Assembly: GCA_000708835.1 (NCBI GenBank)
Contig: DF237122.1
Span: 64,151 to 128,150 of the forward strand
DNA: 64,000 nt
DNA from: Klebsormidium nitens
Taxonomy: Eukaryota; Streptophyta; Klebsormidiophyceae; Klebsormidiales; Klebsormidiaceae
Reading direction: 5' to 3'
Shown: piece after piece, positions 11,647-23,800 of the stretch
How positions within the stretch are numbered: the first letter of the stretch is position 1
How the letters are laid out: every line of letters starts with the position of its first letter
Program-made: the position numbers and the translations under genes
The notes under the pieces: model-generated
The model's database searches: none
What the model was told of the DNA's origin: nothing
What the model saw: the letters and a program-made list of their open reading frames with translations, nothing else

Positions 11647-13136
11647 GAAAGTGGCTTACAGAAATCACAAGAGGATCTCCTAGACCATCTGAGGAACTTT
11701 TGAGACTATTTGGTTCATGCATCATAACTCTCGGAAGCGGGCCGGATCGTCAATCCATCTTCGATCAATATCCCGAACAATATCCGACAAAGTGCATCAC
11801 AGCTTTCCAATGGGAGGAAAGGCATCCTTTTACATTTCAGCTCCTTTAGGTCATGCAGCGCTTGAAGTTAACCATAAGATAACCCATTGTAACCGTCGAA
11901 TCTGCGTCTAGATCATAAGCACCTCTCGTAGAATCTTACTGAGAGGCTTTCCTCCAATTCATGTGGGATTTGTCACTCTGCCACCCGAGCTCTATAAGCG
12001 TACACTGATGAGACTCTTATATCACATGCATTCCGTGGGATCCACTCGGAAGTTGCAGCATACACGTGAAGTAAGGCTCGCTGCATGGCAGAAAAGCTCT
12101 CCAATGTTGCATTGCCGAGATCCGTCCTCTTGATCGCGTTTGAAAAGAGAACATCGCCACTCTTGTTTCCCTCTGGTATGGGCGAAGATTGCATGAATTA
12201 CTATCCGGACTTCGGATCGAGGATGTATGAGCAAGTACGTGCTAATCCATGCAATCGTTCCAAACAACAAGCATGGTGACAGAACGAATCAAGTCGCATA
12301 CGCAGCGGCCCCATGGTGGAAAGCTCTTTAACCGAAAAGGGGGCGACCGACAATTATAATCTCATGCGGCCATCTTCCTGATGACATATGTACGATATAC
12401 AGCCTAGCGTGTTCTATGCCATTCAAGGTTCAAGTTGAGTGTTGGTATGAAAACTACTGTAGGACTCCTTGGTAACATGCTAACTTGTAGGTTACTTGGA
12501 CAGCTGCCAGCACGGAAGGGAGGCAAACACTCAACTCCTTGATCTCATGCTCGCACTTGAACTCATGTTTCCAGGATCGACAGATCCTGCTTCCGACCTA
12601 CTGGAAAGAACGCACACAGCGTGTGTTTGGTAAGGGCGGCTAGCTTTGCATGGTCGTGCGGTCACGTCACATGCCTGTCAATTCTACCAGATCCAAATCT
12701 TACTGAGTCGACTATGTACCAAGACTCGCCTGCTTTTCTTTCAGCTTTTGAATGAACGAGTTCCCCTTTCGCGGTATAAGCACGTCAATCTTACTCAACG
12801 ACATGCCCTTCCGTTTGCCGACCGCCTGCACAAGGAAGCAACTCTTAGCGTACAGGCTTCACCGATGTTCTGGTAGAGGAAGATATGAAAGCGGGCCGAC
12901 TCGAAGCAACTTCGAGGCACTTCTTGAATAGGGCCTCGGTTACCTCCGCAAGCTTTGCACACTTTCACAATACAGGTGCTTATCTGGCACTGGTTCTCAA
13001 GGCTCTTGAAAAAGCAATGTGCGGGGGAACGGTTCGAAGCTTCCGCCAGTCTTCCGTTCCACATTCACCGGGCTCAATCTGCGTTTTAGAACAAGTGTCC
13101 ATCTTTTTCAGAGGTTCGCGAAGCTGTAACAATACG
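11647..13136. other. Intergenic, nothing recognised
   Basis: Stretch between the MYND-like locus and the 3' end of the DUF707 gene. Open frames on both strands are short, overlap each other and resemble no family known to me. No clear repeat stands out. Confidence 0.4.
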
Positions 13137-16100
13137 CTAGACGATTTCCAACCCTACCGCCAAGGTCCTTCCAAAAGCAGCACTCGCCAGTCTTCCCAGC
13201 GCCCACGCATCCGGCTCATAATCTTGGCAATCGCGGTTCAAGCTTCGACGTACCTGGTCCGCCTTAAACCGCCCGTCCACGATCTTTTTCTTCTCTTCCG
13301 CCGACATCTCCAAGTGCCCGGGGACGACTACCGGGACCGGGGTCGCTAAGCGGGGGTCATGCTTGTCCGCCTCTTCCAGCCGCGCCTGGAAGAGCCCCCA
13401 CTCGTGCTGGCACCGCTCGCGCACCCCCTCCCACGGCTGCCGGCCGTCTTCCGATTGACCCTAAACGGAATAGAACGGAACGGAATGATGACCCTGAGCA
13501 AAATCAACGGAACAGAATGAGAATGTGTCAGCAGTGACAAGCCCAGGGGTTCTGGCAGCGCGAGCACGCCCTCCCACGGATGTTGCCCGTCTTCGGATTG
13601 GCCCTGAGCGGAATCAACGAAGCGGAATGACAGCGTGTCAGCGGAATGTGAACCAGAAGGTTTGGCAGCGCACGCTTGCCCAATTACGCTGCCAGCCATC
13701 ATCCGTTTGACCCTGAGCGGCAACAACGGAACGGAATGACAGCGTGTCTAGCGAATCTTAATCCCAGGACTGGCAGCGCGCACGGCCACGGCTGGCAGCC
13801 GTCTTCCGTCTGCTCCTGGCCGGAACCGACAGAACGGAACGCGAGCTGCATGTAAGACGAGGTTTACACCGCTCGCACACGCCCTGTTACACGCCGGTAA
13901 CTCTCATTTTCCCCAATGGCCGATTGATTTAAAGTAAGCACCCGGGGGACTGGTGGGGTTAGTCTGGTGGTTAGGATGACTGCGCGCGCGGGCCGCATTG
14001 TTTTTGGGGTTAGGCGTTAGTTGAGACGGCCGGCCCTTATGTATCTGAAAACAAACTCCTCATATTGCAATCTAACTCTAGTGTTACCAGTACCCCTGTC
14101 ACGGCTGCCGCCGTCTCTCGCCCATCTTTCTCCAGGCAAATTGTATCCTCCACGTGACGGGAACTCTCACCTGGTTCCCTAATGACGGGACCGACTTGTG
14201 CTTGATGAACTCCTGGTCCACCACCCCAATCTTCTCGTACGCGAGACCCTGCAAAACGCACGAGTCGGGACGTTACGCTTTTCGGCGGACGGGTCAGAAC
14301 GTTACGCTTTTCGGGAGAATTTTCGATACGTAACGCTTTTCTGCGGGCGGGTCAAACGTTACGCTTCTCGGCAGACGGGTCAGGAAGATATGCTTCACGG
14401 CAGACGGTCAGAGCGTTACGCCTATCGGCAACTCGTTCGAAAGATTGTTCGAAAGATTCCTCTAGGCGAACGGAGCGATTCCTCCTTACAAGCTCGCCTC
14501 GTTGGGACTGCTTTCTGAGAAGCCTTCTGTAGCTCGGACCAAAACCCCTATAAATGTCGTAGCGAAGGTTTGCTTCGGCATTCTTTACCATGCACCCTCG
14601 GTGAAGAGATCTTGTAATCACTTCGACGACTTCAGCGTCCCCTGCCTCACCTCCCAATTATCGCTTATATCGCATTCAATGGACTTCAGTCTGGATCAAC
14701 TCCAGTTTTTCTCGCCGACATGGAAGTAAGACGGTATACAAAACAAGATTGGCTCACCTGCGCGCAGCGCTGAAGGGCCATATCCAGGCCCCAACCGTGG
14801 ATCAGATCGTTCTGCACACACCCAGACGTCGATGCGGTCAGAACACTCTTGTATGTTTGAACGAAACTTAGGCAGGCGGAAAAGAGGCGTCCAAAAAGGT
14901 AAACGCTCCAACCTAGACCAAAGCAACGCGTTCTCAAGAGGCTCCAACGAAGGTGCGTCGGTCAAACTACTGGCTGGTTGACGGGGCGTCAGAGTTGCGG
15001 TCAAGGACTGGTTAGGGGATGGTTAGCGGTTCACCTGGATCATGTACCACGTACACCGCCAGGCCTTTCGTGAGAACACCGGAGCCATAATCTCCACGAA
15101 CCTGCCAGGTTGAACGCTTTGTCACAATAGATCCTCATGTTAATCAACGGGCGTTGAACTGGTCATGGTCGAAAGGAAGTTGGACATCCAAGATGCGAAC
15201 TCCACATGCAAGAACATCTAGTCGAACCCGCACGGCGTGCTCGATAGAAAAGCATCCAACGACGATGAGAAGAAACATCTACTTTCTCGTCCAGAGGGAA
15301 TTCACAGAAAAGGACATGAAGGAGGAGCAAGCACAGACCCAGCAGCTTCTGCGACGAAATAAACCACGTAAAGAGGCATCAACCCGCGCGAAACAGCACG
15401 ACAGGTTTAGATGCTGGAGATCTATCTGCTCATTCAAAGCAAAGCTTGCGAAAGGCTGTTGCCGGAAAACTGTCGAAAGGCGGGGCTTGCAGTTCGTCGC
15501 GTCGCGTTTGTCACTCGTTTGTCACTCGTTTGTCACTGCAACTTGTAAGAGAAAAAGTGAGGGCCAAACCCAACAAGTACATGCGCTGTACAGCCATCAA
15601 CAACTGTTGTCCACCAAGACTCGCTAGAATTTGCAGATTTCCCGCGGGCCTTTCACGGCATGTGAGCAGTGTCGACTTACCCCGCACACGGTGGTTTCAG
15701 CGGACCGTCTTTACACCAACCCGGCCGCTCCTCAGTCGCTCTGCAGAGAAGAAGCTGGCTGGTGTCAAAATAATTGAGCATAAGTGGCTGTTTACGTCTT
15801 GAAACGAACAGTGCAGGGCTCAGAAGCCCGGGACGGTGATCAATTTGCACGACGGGGCTTGAGGACCTCTTGTGGGCAGGGTTCGACCGGATCACAGCGA
15901 TCTGAGTGGAAACCGGAAGACTCGGGAGGCCAGAAGACGCGATTGGAGATTCGCAGACCGCACTTCTCAACCGGAAACTCGAGGATTGGAGCAACAACCG
16001 TACCACCGTTGGAAAAGCCTGCTTCGCTGATGGAAAGCATCCGTTTCGCATTCGTTCCCATGCCTATCTGAATCGAAGTGAAGGTACAAACATCAAACAT

Positions 16101-19100
16101 CAAGCCGTGAACAACAATGAAAGGACGTGGTGCTCTATCTCACTTTAGAGCTAAGCCGCTATAAACAATGTTGAGAAAGACAATGTGTAGTGGGCTTCTT
16201 ACTTGTGAATCTCCTGCCCCGGCCTCATCAGTGTCATCATCCACGTGGCCCCTGCGTCCAGCCCCGGCTGCGAGATTTCGAGGCCGTGCCTCTTTATCAA
16301 CGCCAGATACCTGCAGAGGAATTGAATAATCTCAGAGTTCGACAACAAGCATTGGATATATCGACGCCGGATACTTGGCCGAAGAATCCGGGTTCTTTCT
16401 GACTTTCTGGGCACGGAGTATGGAAAGAAAGTGCCCTGTCGAAGTTGGCCCCGGCAACAGCGGAGCTGGGAGCCTTTGCCCCGGATTCATGTGACACTGA
16501 CTTGCACGGTTTCCAGGGACGCTTTTGCTAGCGCGCACTAAAATTCAAAGACTTGAGTGGCCTCGCAAGTCACGATGATTTCGATAGGTGGTCCTCGACG
16601 AAGAAACGTTGACCGGTAGACACCAACCACGAACTGACATCGATGTCGCCGGTCGAGTCGTTCCAGATACAACAAAAAAGTATTAAGCAAGAAGTATCCT
16701 GTTCGCACTCCGCAGATAACGACAAAACGTGCTCGCAAGCAACTCGCTCTCGCACGGAGAGGATGTTGATACATGCTTCCGGTCGAACAAGCACACAAGA
16801 AGGGGTCGGCAAATAAATCGGAAGGATCCGGTTGTCTGCATGTCAGTCGGGGGACTGACCGGGAGGCATTGAAGTTGTCGAGGCCCAAGTCCTCGTCCCA
16901 GATGAAGATGTAATCGTACGGCTCCACGATGTCAGGGTGAAGGAAGCGCTTCGCAAACCACCTGCAGAGCAAGCGACCGGTGGATCGATGATTGGTTGAT
17001 CTTTTCTGCCGCTTGATTGGCCGGTTAGCCAATGGTTTGCTTGACAGCGTCAAACATCTACCGTTGAGATTGTCGGAAAAGTTTTTAAACCGACGGCCAG
17101 CAACATTCGAAGCAGAATACTCGCATATCTAGACACCCGTGAAAGAGGAACGGAATATTCGTTCCAGTAGTCAGAGCCTTTACAGAAGTCTCGTCGCGCT
17201 CTTTTGACATGCTGGCAATCATGCTGATGTAGAAACTATGGGTGCTCAAAGCGCCGCCAATATTCAAGCCCGAAACTCAACCGAGGCGACTCGAGCAGAC
17301 GGAAGTTACAACAATTGAATTCCGCACCGGTAAGCGAAGTTGAGGTGTCAGAAAGATGTGGGCGCTCACCATTTGCTCTGCCTCTTGCCCACAATGTGGA
17401 TGGCGGCGTCGAACCAGGGGGACGTATTCCACTGCTCGACGATCCCATCGTAGTGAAAGATGAGGTACACGAAGTCGGACGCCGGGAACTGCAGCGACGG
17501 GTGAGCAGGCAATCACTAGTCAGCAATCAGATCAAAAAGATTGGGAAACTTTCTGCTTCGAAAGAACGACAGAGCATATGGGCTTCTGTTTTCGCTCAGG
17601 TCACTTTTAGGGATGTCAAAAGCGTTTGTAAGCTAAAATGGTTCCCCTTCTTGCGGTCAGTCTTGCGCTAACCTTGTTTTGGATTCCTTCCCGGCACCGG
17701 CCAACCTGTCGTTCACTGTTAAATGGACGTCAGACTCAAGCGAAGGGTTTCCTTTGAAATAAAAGCCTACAGACCACCGAAGTCTCAAGCTACTCAACAA
17801 AGATCGAGGTGCCTCCCCTCCTCGATACTTGAACCATAATCCTCGCCTCTTATTGACGGAAAAGCATCGTGCCCCTTTCAACAAGGCGAGGCAATAAGCC
17901 AAAGATAAGAATGCCGGTTCGTCACCTTCCCGATCGCGCCGACCACGTTTCTTTGAAGCGAAACATAAAAGTAACAACGTGCTTCCCTTTCAAAAGAGAA
18001 ACCTGCCTCCAATCGAGACGAAAATGAGAGCTTCTCTTGAGTAACTTCGGTGGCTCACCTTCTCAATCATGTTGTCAACATTCTCCTTCTGCTGGATCCC
18101 CGCCGTGATCACCAGCAGGTTGCGCGGCTGCGACCCCTGCAGGTCCTCCTCAGGACGCCCCCAAAGGCGCCGGAGATAAAAGTCGCTCGTGCTCGCCACG
18201 ATCTGGGGGGGCAGGATGCGCGCCTCGGGGGGTATCCGGAAGTCGGTGTGCGGGTCGAGGGGCTGGGAGGGGGCCTGCGAGAGGGCAGGGGAAATAATTC
18301 ATTTCAAGGTCGGTAGTGTCTAACGAGTCTTCCTTTTGAAGGGATCTACCAGACAAGACCCCTGAGCAGTTGAGGCTAGTGGTTGGACGCGTCACAAATA
18401 CGCATTTGTCCTGAAATGGTGTCCATCATTTGATGCGCTGCAGCATGGGAGTGCGTAGGTACGAAGCTGAAGGCACAACGGCGTCCTAGTGAACTGTTAA
18501 ATCGTAGTTTCAACAAGTCCCCACAGGACCAGGTGACCACCGGATCATCAACTGTCACTCGGATGCAACATTGATCATGCTGATATGGAGCTTTCTGTAG
18601 CTTGGACCTTGAAACCCGTTTCAAGTAGGAAAACGAACTCCCTGGAAAGTTCGTGAAAAAAGGACCCTTTACATTAGGGGCAGTGCCTCAGTCAACCTTA
18701 GAAAGTACACCAGTTGAAAATGAATCAGAAGTTATATGCGACGTTCTATCATCACGGGCACACATCGAAATCAATCAGCTTTGTAACGAGTGATGGGCAG
18801 CCCCCCGTGTCGCAATTCCATCTTCAGGACCCAGTCTTGAAAAAGAAAAAATCCGAAATGATTGTGCATCATGAACAGTCAGCTCAGATAAGCGACTCGA
18901 TTTGCAAAGCACGTCACGTACCTCAAGTGAAGCAGCTTCTGGCGCTATGTCTAAGCGGCCAAGTTTGGACCATGGCTGCAGAACAAAGAATAAAGATCAG
19001 GCACTGCCTGCGCTCATCAGTTCAAACATAAAGATAAACCCCTGATAACGAGAAGTGGACCTACAGCACTGTCTGTCAATTCAGCTCATGCGGGTCCGCC

Positions 19101-20087
19101 TCCATTTCAGCAGCATTCTCCTATTCATTTCTTTGGAAACCTCTTCTGGGCAATTATGTATGCATTCACGAGCTGAAATCCAACACATTGGAGGATTGCC
19201 CTTCAGGGCTGACTTTGAATGACCTACTCAAAAATGACTTGAATTGCTGAACATCACAGACCGAGTTTTGCTCTGACACAACCATGCGGCTAATACATTC
19301 TTTCTCACCTGTGCTAGAAAAACTCCTAAGAGGCACCCTCCGACGAACCAGAGCATGGGGGTCACTTGCATTTTCGGCGTCCTGGGTGTGTGAGGACTGC
19401 AGGGGAGGATAACAAGATTGTTTCACCCATTCTCGTGATTCTAACCAACCTTTCTAAGCTTGGTTGGGCGGTTCAGCAAGCATTAGGAGCGAGGACACAG
19501 TGCCTTCAAACCTCTTTTTCCTGTGAGGGAATCTTTTTCAGATGCGTTGCACCACTGAGAGAAAAAGCCATTCAGATAAGTGGTGTCCTTCACAAGATCT
19601 GTGATAGAGGGGAAACAGGAGGCTCCACTTGTCTGAGAAGAGCTGTTAAGTTGGAAAGAGTTCCTTCTTATATCAAAATGTCAGCGAACACGCTTTGAAC
19701 TAGAATTGACTGGCAACACACACTCAGAGGTTTACAGGATGTTGACTCATCGCGCACTGATCAATGTATGCTGTAATCTTTGAAATGAAGGACAGACCCA
19801 ATGAAAGCACCACCATTTAGTAAGCAAAATTGAGCCTTTGGAAGACCTATCTCGCTTTGTGCACTCACTCCCCATAGGATAAGGTCTCTCCATGAGTTGC
19901 TTGATCTACCTTGCAATTCTCGAATCTCGGGGAGTAACTTTCAGCAGAACCTGTCTTGCACAGCTGAACAGAAAACATACCTGGACGACTGGCGCTGCCG
20001 GCCTCTAAAGAGCAGGAACATGCTAGCAACAACTATCAGCGCAAGTCCGAGAATTAATGGCTGGTACACCATGTGCGAGCTGTCCAT
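13137..20087 (-). CDS. DUF707 family membrane-anchored protein
   Basis: Twelve exons on the minus strand: 20087-19981, 19396-19309, 18975-18922, 18274-18059, 17488-17370, 16961-16860, 16310-16203, 15740-15681, 15101-15035, 14811-14758, 14248-14171 and 13460-13137. All phases match, giving 458 aa. Two hydrophobic segments lie in the first 65 residues (LILGLALIVVASMFLLF and MLWFVGGCLLGVFLA), so a type II or hairpin anchor is likely. The DUF707 core follows: FYLRRLWGRPEEDL, LIFHYDG, WWFAKRFLHPDIV, YDYIFIWDEDLGLDNFNA, HGLEISQPGLD, RPGWC, FVEIMAPVFSRKAW, NDLIHGWGLD and KIGVVDQEFIKH. The DED and DxD-like acidic motifs and the overall pattern suggest a glycosyltransferase-like fold. That is inference; plant members are annotated only as lysine-ketoglutarate reductase trans-splicing related. 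The C-terminal 70 residues are weakly conserved. Introns 10 and 11 hold tandem repeats. Confidence 0.95.
13435..13850 (-). repeat. Tandem copies of last DUF707 acceptor and exon start
   Basis: The final exon begins at 13460 after the acceptor tttag. Copies of the same acceptor region plus the first ~30-40 exon bases recur inside the last intron at 13603, 13712 and 13815, with a shorter acceptor-only copy near 13493. All are on the minus strand; spacing is about 103-143 bp. Most copies keep an AG acceptor (ctcag, ctcag, ccag) followed by a version of the codons for GQSEDG and later PWEG. Between copies lie GC-moderate segments rich in attccgttccgtt. Using an upstream copy would shift frame, because 13603 to 13460 is 143 bp. 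Confidence 0.88.
14264..14435. repeat. ~30-bp minisatellite in DUF707 intron
   Basis: About six imperfect copies of a 28-31 bp unit with the consensus core acgttacgcttttcggc followed by agacgggtca. The array starts about 16 bp upstream (in gene sense) of the acceptor of the exon at 14248-14171. It is another intron-3'-end array in the same gene, but it does not include exon sequence. Confidence 0.85.
15506..15538. repeat. 11-bp unit x3 in DUF707 intron
   Basis: Three perfect or near-perfect tandem copies of gtttgtcactc, inside the intron between the exons at 15740-15681 and 15101-15035. Confidence 0.9.
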
Positions 20088-20868
20088 TCAGCTGCTTGCA
20101 CTGCGGCGCTTCAAGGGCGTCGATCAGGCACACGAACGAGGGCCATGCGAGGCTCAAATGGGCGAACTCGCTGCTGAAATGTCTACTTCAGCTGCGAGCA
20201 TTGAAAAGAAGACAGAAGGGACGAGGGAATTGCAGCACCCATGAAGCGTGATCTGCTAATCAGCTCCCTGCTTCGCCTAGCTGGCTCGCTTCTGAGCTAG
20301 GTAGATCAGCTGTTCATTGGCTTCTCATTGTCAACAATTGACGTGCATGACATTCACACTGACATCAACAGAGCTACCTAGCTCGCTGCTTAGCTGCCCT
20401 GCCAAAACGGTTGGACAATGGCGCCGCCCCCGAGTTTCACGGTTGACCCCTCCTCACTTCAACAACGTCCGTAACCCTAATGTTGGTTCCAGAAACCTTG
20501 AAGCCAGCATCAGGCGGGTGGCTTGTAAATCCAGCCGTCAAACCCAGCTTCCACTAACCCAGTGGAAACCTTGAAGTTTCAGGTACCTAGGTGAAGTCGC
20601 CCTGCTTGCTCGGACATTTCCAAGGCTCGAGCTGGCTAGGGTGGGTCAAGGATTGTCCACCTTTTAGGACAGGTGCAGCCTGTAGGGAAGGTTGAACACA
20701 GGGGCGGAGGGCAGCGGTGGTTCCTTCTGACATCACAAGAGGCGTATTAAATCGATTAGGTTGGATTAGCTATCATCACAGACGAGCCTCGAGGGTGCCC
20801 AACAAACGCAGTGTCGTAGTGGGAGGATTGGGGCGCTCTGCGACGTTGGACGATCTGCTTGGGCACAC
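20088..20868. promoter_or_regulatory. Divergent promoter interval, DUF707 / ZFWD
   Basis: Interval of 781 bp between the ATGs of the minus-strand DUF707 gene and the plus-strand ZFWD gene, so both promoters should lie here. It contains short ctagctggctcgc / gagctagg inverted segments near 20275-20310. No TATA box or other motif could be assigned with confidence. Confidence 0.45.
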
Positions 20869-23800
20869 ATGCAGATAGACTCCGACAACTCTCGAGGGGG
20901 CCGCGGGCCCGTCTGGCGTGGAGGGGGGCGCTCCGCCGGTCGCAGCGGGGGCAGGAGCGGGGGTGGCACCGCAAATGTCCCCTGCCGGTTCTTTCTGGAA
21001 GGGAAATGCGAGCGGGGGGACGCCTGCAATTTCTCGCACAACGTCGACCCAGGAGCAGTGGCCAATGGACGGAAACGAATCTCGGAACGGGGGCCGGCGG
21101 CGCACGACCCGCGGCCCGGGGCGTCATTTGGCGGCGGTAGAAATGGGTTGGGGCCGAGTGGCAGCGCCTTTGATCGGTTAGGTGGTCAAAGTGGTCAAAG
21201 CCCGTTTGATCGCCTAGGGGGAGGCGCTCCGCAGGCGCCGCCGGCGGCGGGGTCTGGGTACGGTGCTTATGGAGGGGGGGGGATGCAAAACGGGGGGCAA
21301 GGGGGCAGGGGCCAGCAGGCGCGGTTTGGGCGGCGAGGGGGGGGTGCCGGGAGGAGTGGGCCGCAGCAGCAGAAGCGGGGGGTGTGCCGGTATTGGCTGG
21401 GCGGGTCGTGTAGAAACGGGGCGAATTGCAACTTTTTGCACGTGCACGCGACAGCGCCGGACGTGGACCTTATGACAGAGCTGAAAGGGCACGAAAAGGC
21501 GAGGTTATTGGCCAACTTAGTGTGATGAAGGATTGAAATCTATCAAAGAAGAGGGGTTCCATCAGGTTTGGGTGTATGGCGCAAAGTGGGTGGTTTGTTC
21601 AATTGGTGGTAATGGTGGCACCTTGGATTTTGAACTTGCAATCTGGAAGTTAGACCTGTGGTAGTGACGGCTGTACACGAACTGTGGCGCGCCGGTTGAT
21701 CGTCTCTCGTGCTGTCAGATTCATATCCGAAATATATTCTGCAATAGTGTTTGAGAAGAATTGATTCTTGTTTCCGCATATGGGTGCCTTGCTGGGTGAC
21801 ACGTAGACAAGAAAGCCTTTGCTGGCCAGTGGAACCCTAATTTGGCTTCGCTAGTTTCTTGCACCTACAGTTTTAGTGATGGTGTTGTTCCTATTGCAAT
21901 TGTCATGAAGCAGACCCAATTGATGCACCACTCGTAGTATCAGATTTATTAGATTGTCAAAAGGTTTCACGGTGAATCGTGCATCTGGAATCGGCGCTTT
22001 CTGAAACTTTTTCCAACCTTCTACCCGAGCACTCCAGAATCAAGCATCATCTGCATGGTCCTGTCATCCAATGCTGCCACTTTTGTGCCCATTCTGAAAG
22101 TAATTCGCTCAGCACTCCTCGTCCTTAGTTGCTAAGAGAAGCCATTCCCAGACTCTGTGTATGTAATACTGACAATCCTTGTTTGCTGCATCGATGCAGG
22201 CGGTTCGGGCCATTGCCTTGCCTGCGGGTTCAAGCGAATTGTATACCGGGAGTCAAGATCAGTCTATACGTGTATGGGACTGTGAAACTGGGCAGGTGCG
22301 GATCCCTCTTCTTCTATCAGTTGTTTTGACGAAGCAGCTCGAAGATTTTAGCTGGGTCCCTGATCAAGTGCAAATTTGTACCATTATGAGGGTCCTGTGC
22401 TGATGCTCATCGGAGGAAGTTTGCTTTATTTTTCAAATTGATGTGGCGGGCTAGATCGGTAGCTCCGTATGAGTGTTACGAGCAGTATCATATCTGTTTA
22501 CCGTTGTTTTGATTGCACTTTAGGGATAAGTGCGGCGATTAGTCAGCAAATTTGCACGATTTGCAAATTACCGTTGTTTCGAATGCTTTTCTAGAGATTA
22601 GTGCTGCGATTAGTCAGCAATGATTTGCAAGTGACATGCCTAGTCACACTTTCTATTGCACATTCTGAGTTTCTTGCCGTCCTTGCTTGTGGACAGTGTA
22701 AAAGCGTCGTGCCGATGGGTGGGGATGTGGGGGCCCTGCTGACAGAGGCCGGGTTCTTGTTTGTGGGTTTACCAAATGAAATTAAGGTGAGTTCTCGCGT
22801 TTACGGGACGAAAAGAAGGTGAAGAGTTGGCAGTCTGGTTTATTGACTAGCGCTGATCCGTTTACACCCATGACAGAGGCAGGACCAGAAGTGGGTCAGA
22901 TTCATGGGTCAGCATGTCTTCTTTGCTAGGAAGTAATGCGCTTTCGGTTCAGAACAACTCTACTAGAGCGGAATGCATCGAAGATTTAGCCTGAAGCCCC
23001 AGTCATAGTCACGTGACTCTGTTGGCTCGCACAATATATGTATGCTCTGTCGGACTCCATTGTTCACTACATCCTTTTGCCATTCTTTGGTCCCTGAATC
23101 GGATCCTGCCTGTCCTGATTCGGACCTGGACATGCGACTTAGTCCTTGTTTGCTATCCCAAGCTTGCTCGAGAACTGCCATTCTGGTTTATTAAAATGCA
23201 AGTTCTCACCGTCGTCAGTCTTTCGTCAAACTGAGTCTGTCTGTGCCCGCAGGTCTGGAACATGCAGAGCGCCCCTCCAGCCCAACACAGCCTCCCGGGT
23301 CACGTGGGTCAGGTCCATTCGCTTGCGGTCGGAAACAACATGCTCTTCAGTGGAGCCCAGGTGCGTCTTTGAACGAACTTTTCGAAGATTGCTGTTCACA
23401 AAAGTCGTCCTTGGGCGGCGAACGGTTCCTCTGATTAGCTTACATTAAAGAAGGCAGTTTCGTTGAGACGCAAGCGATCGGAGGCGATCTTCAGGCTGGC
23501 CTTACGTTCGGAATCGATCTGGTCCGACCCTAAGAGTTGAGGAGGGGTTGCGGGCCTCGACATGCCGAAGCTTTCCGTGGAAGGGCTGTCTTCGGGACCT
23601 TCAGTCGCTTTCGTAACGTGCTACTGTTCTTTACATATCGGAACTTGGATCGGTCTCTCAATACTTTCTTTTGGGCTATGCTCCTCGACGTTTGTAAGCA
23701 TGATTTACGGCGTCAAGAGTATTCTCTCCGTTTCTTAGTCCCTATGGTTCCTTCTTATGCTCGATGAGGTTGGAAGAGGGTGTTGTTGGCATTCGAAGAA

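Noticed and set aside
13346-13726. 126-codon minus-strand frame repeating QSEDG..PWEG
   Set aside because: It is a read-through of the duplicated acceptor array and the last DUF707 exon in a shifted frame, not a separate gene.
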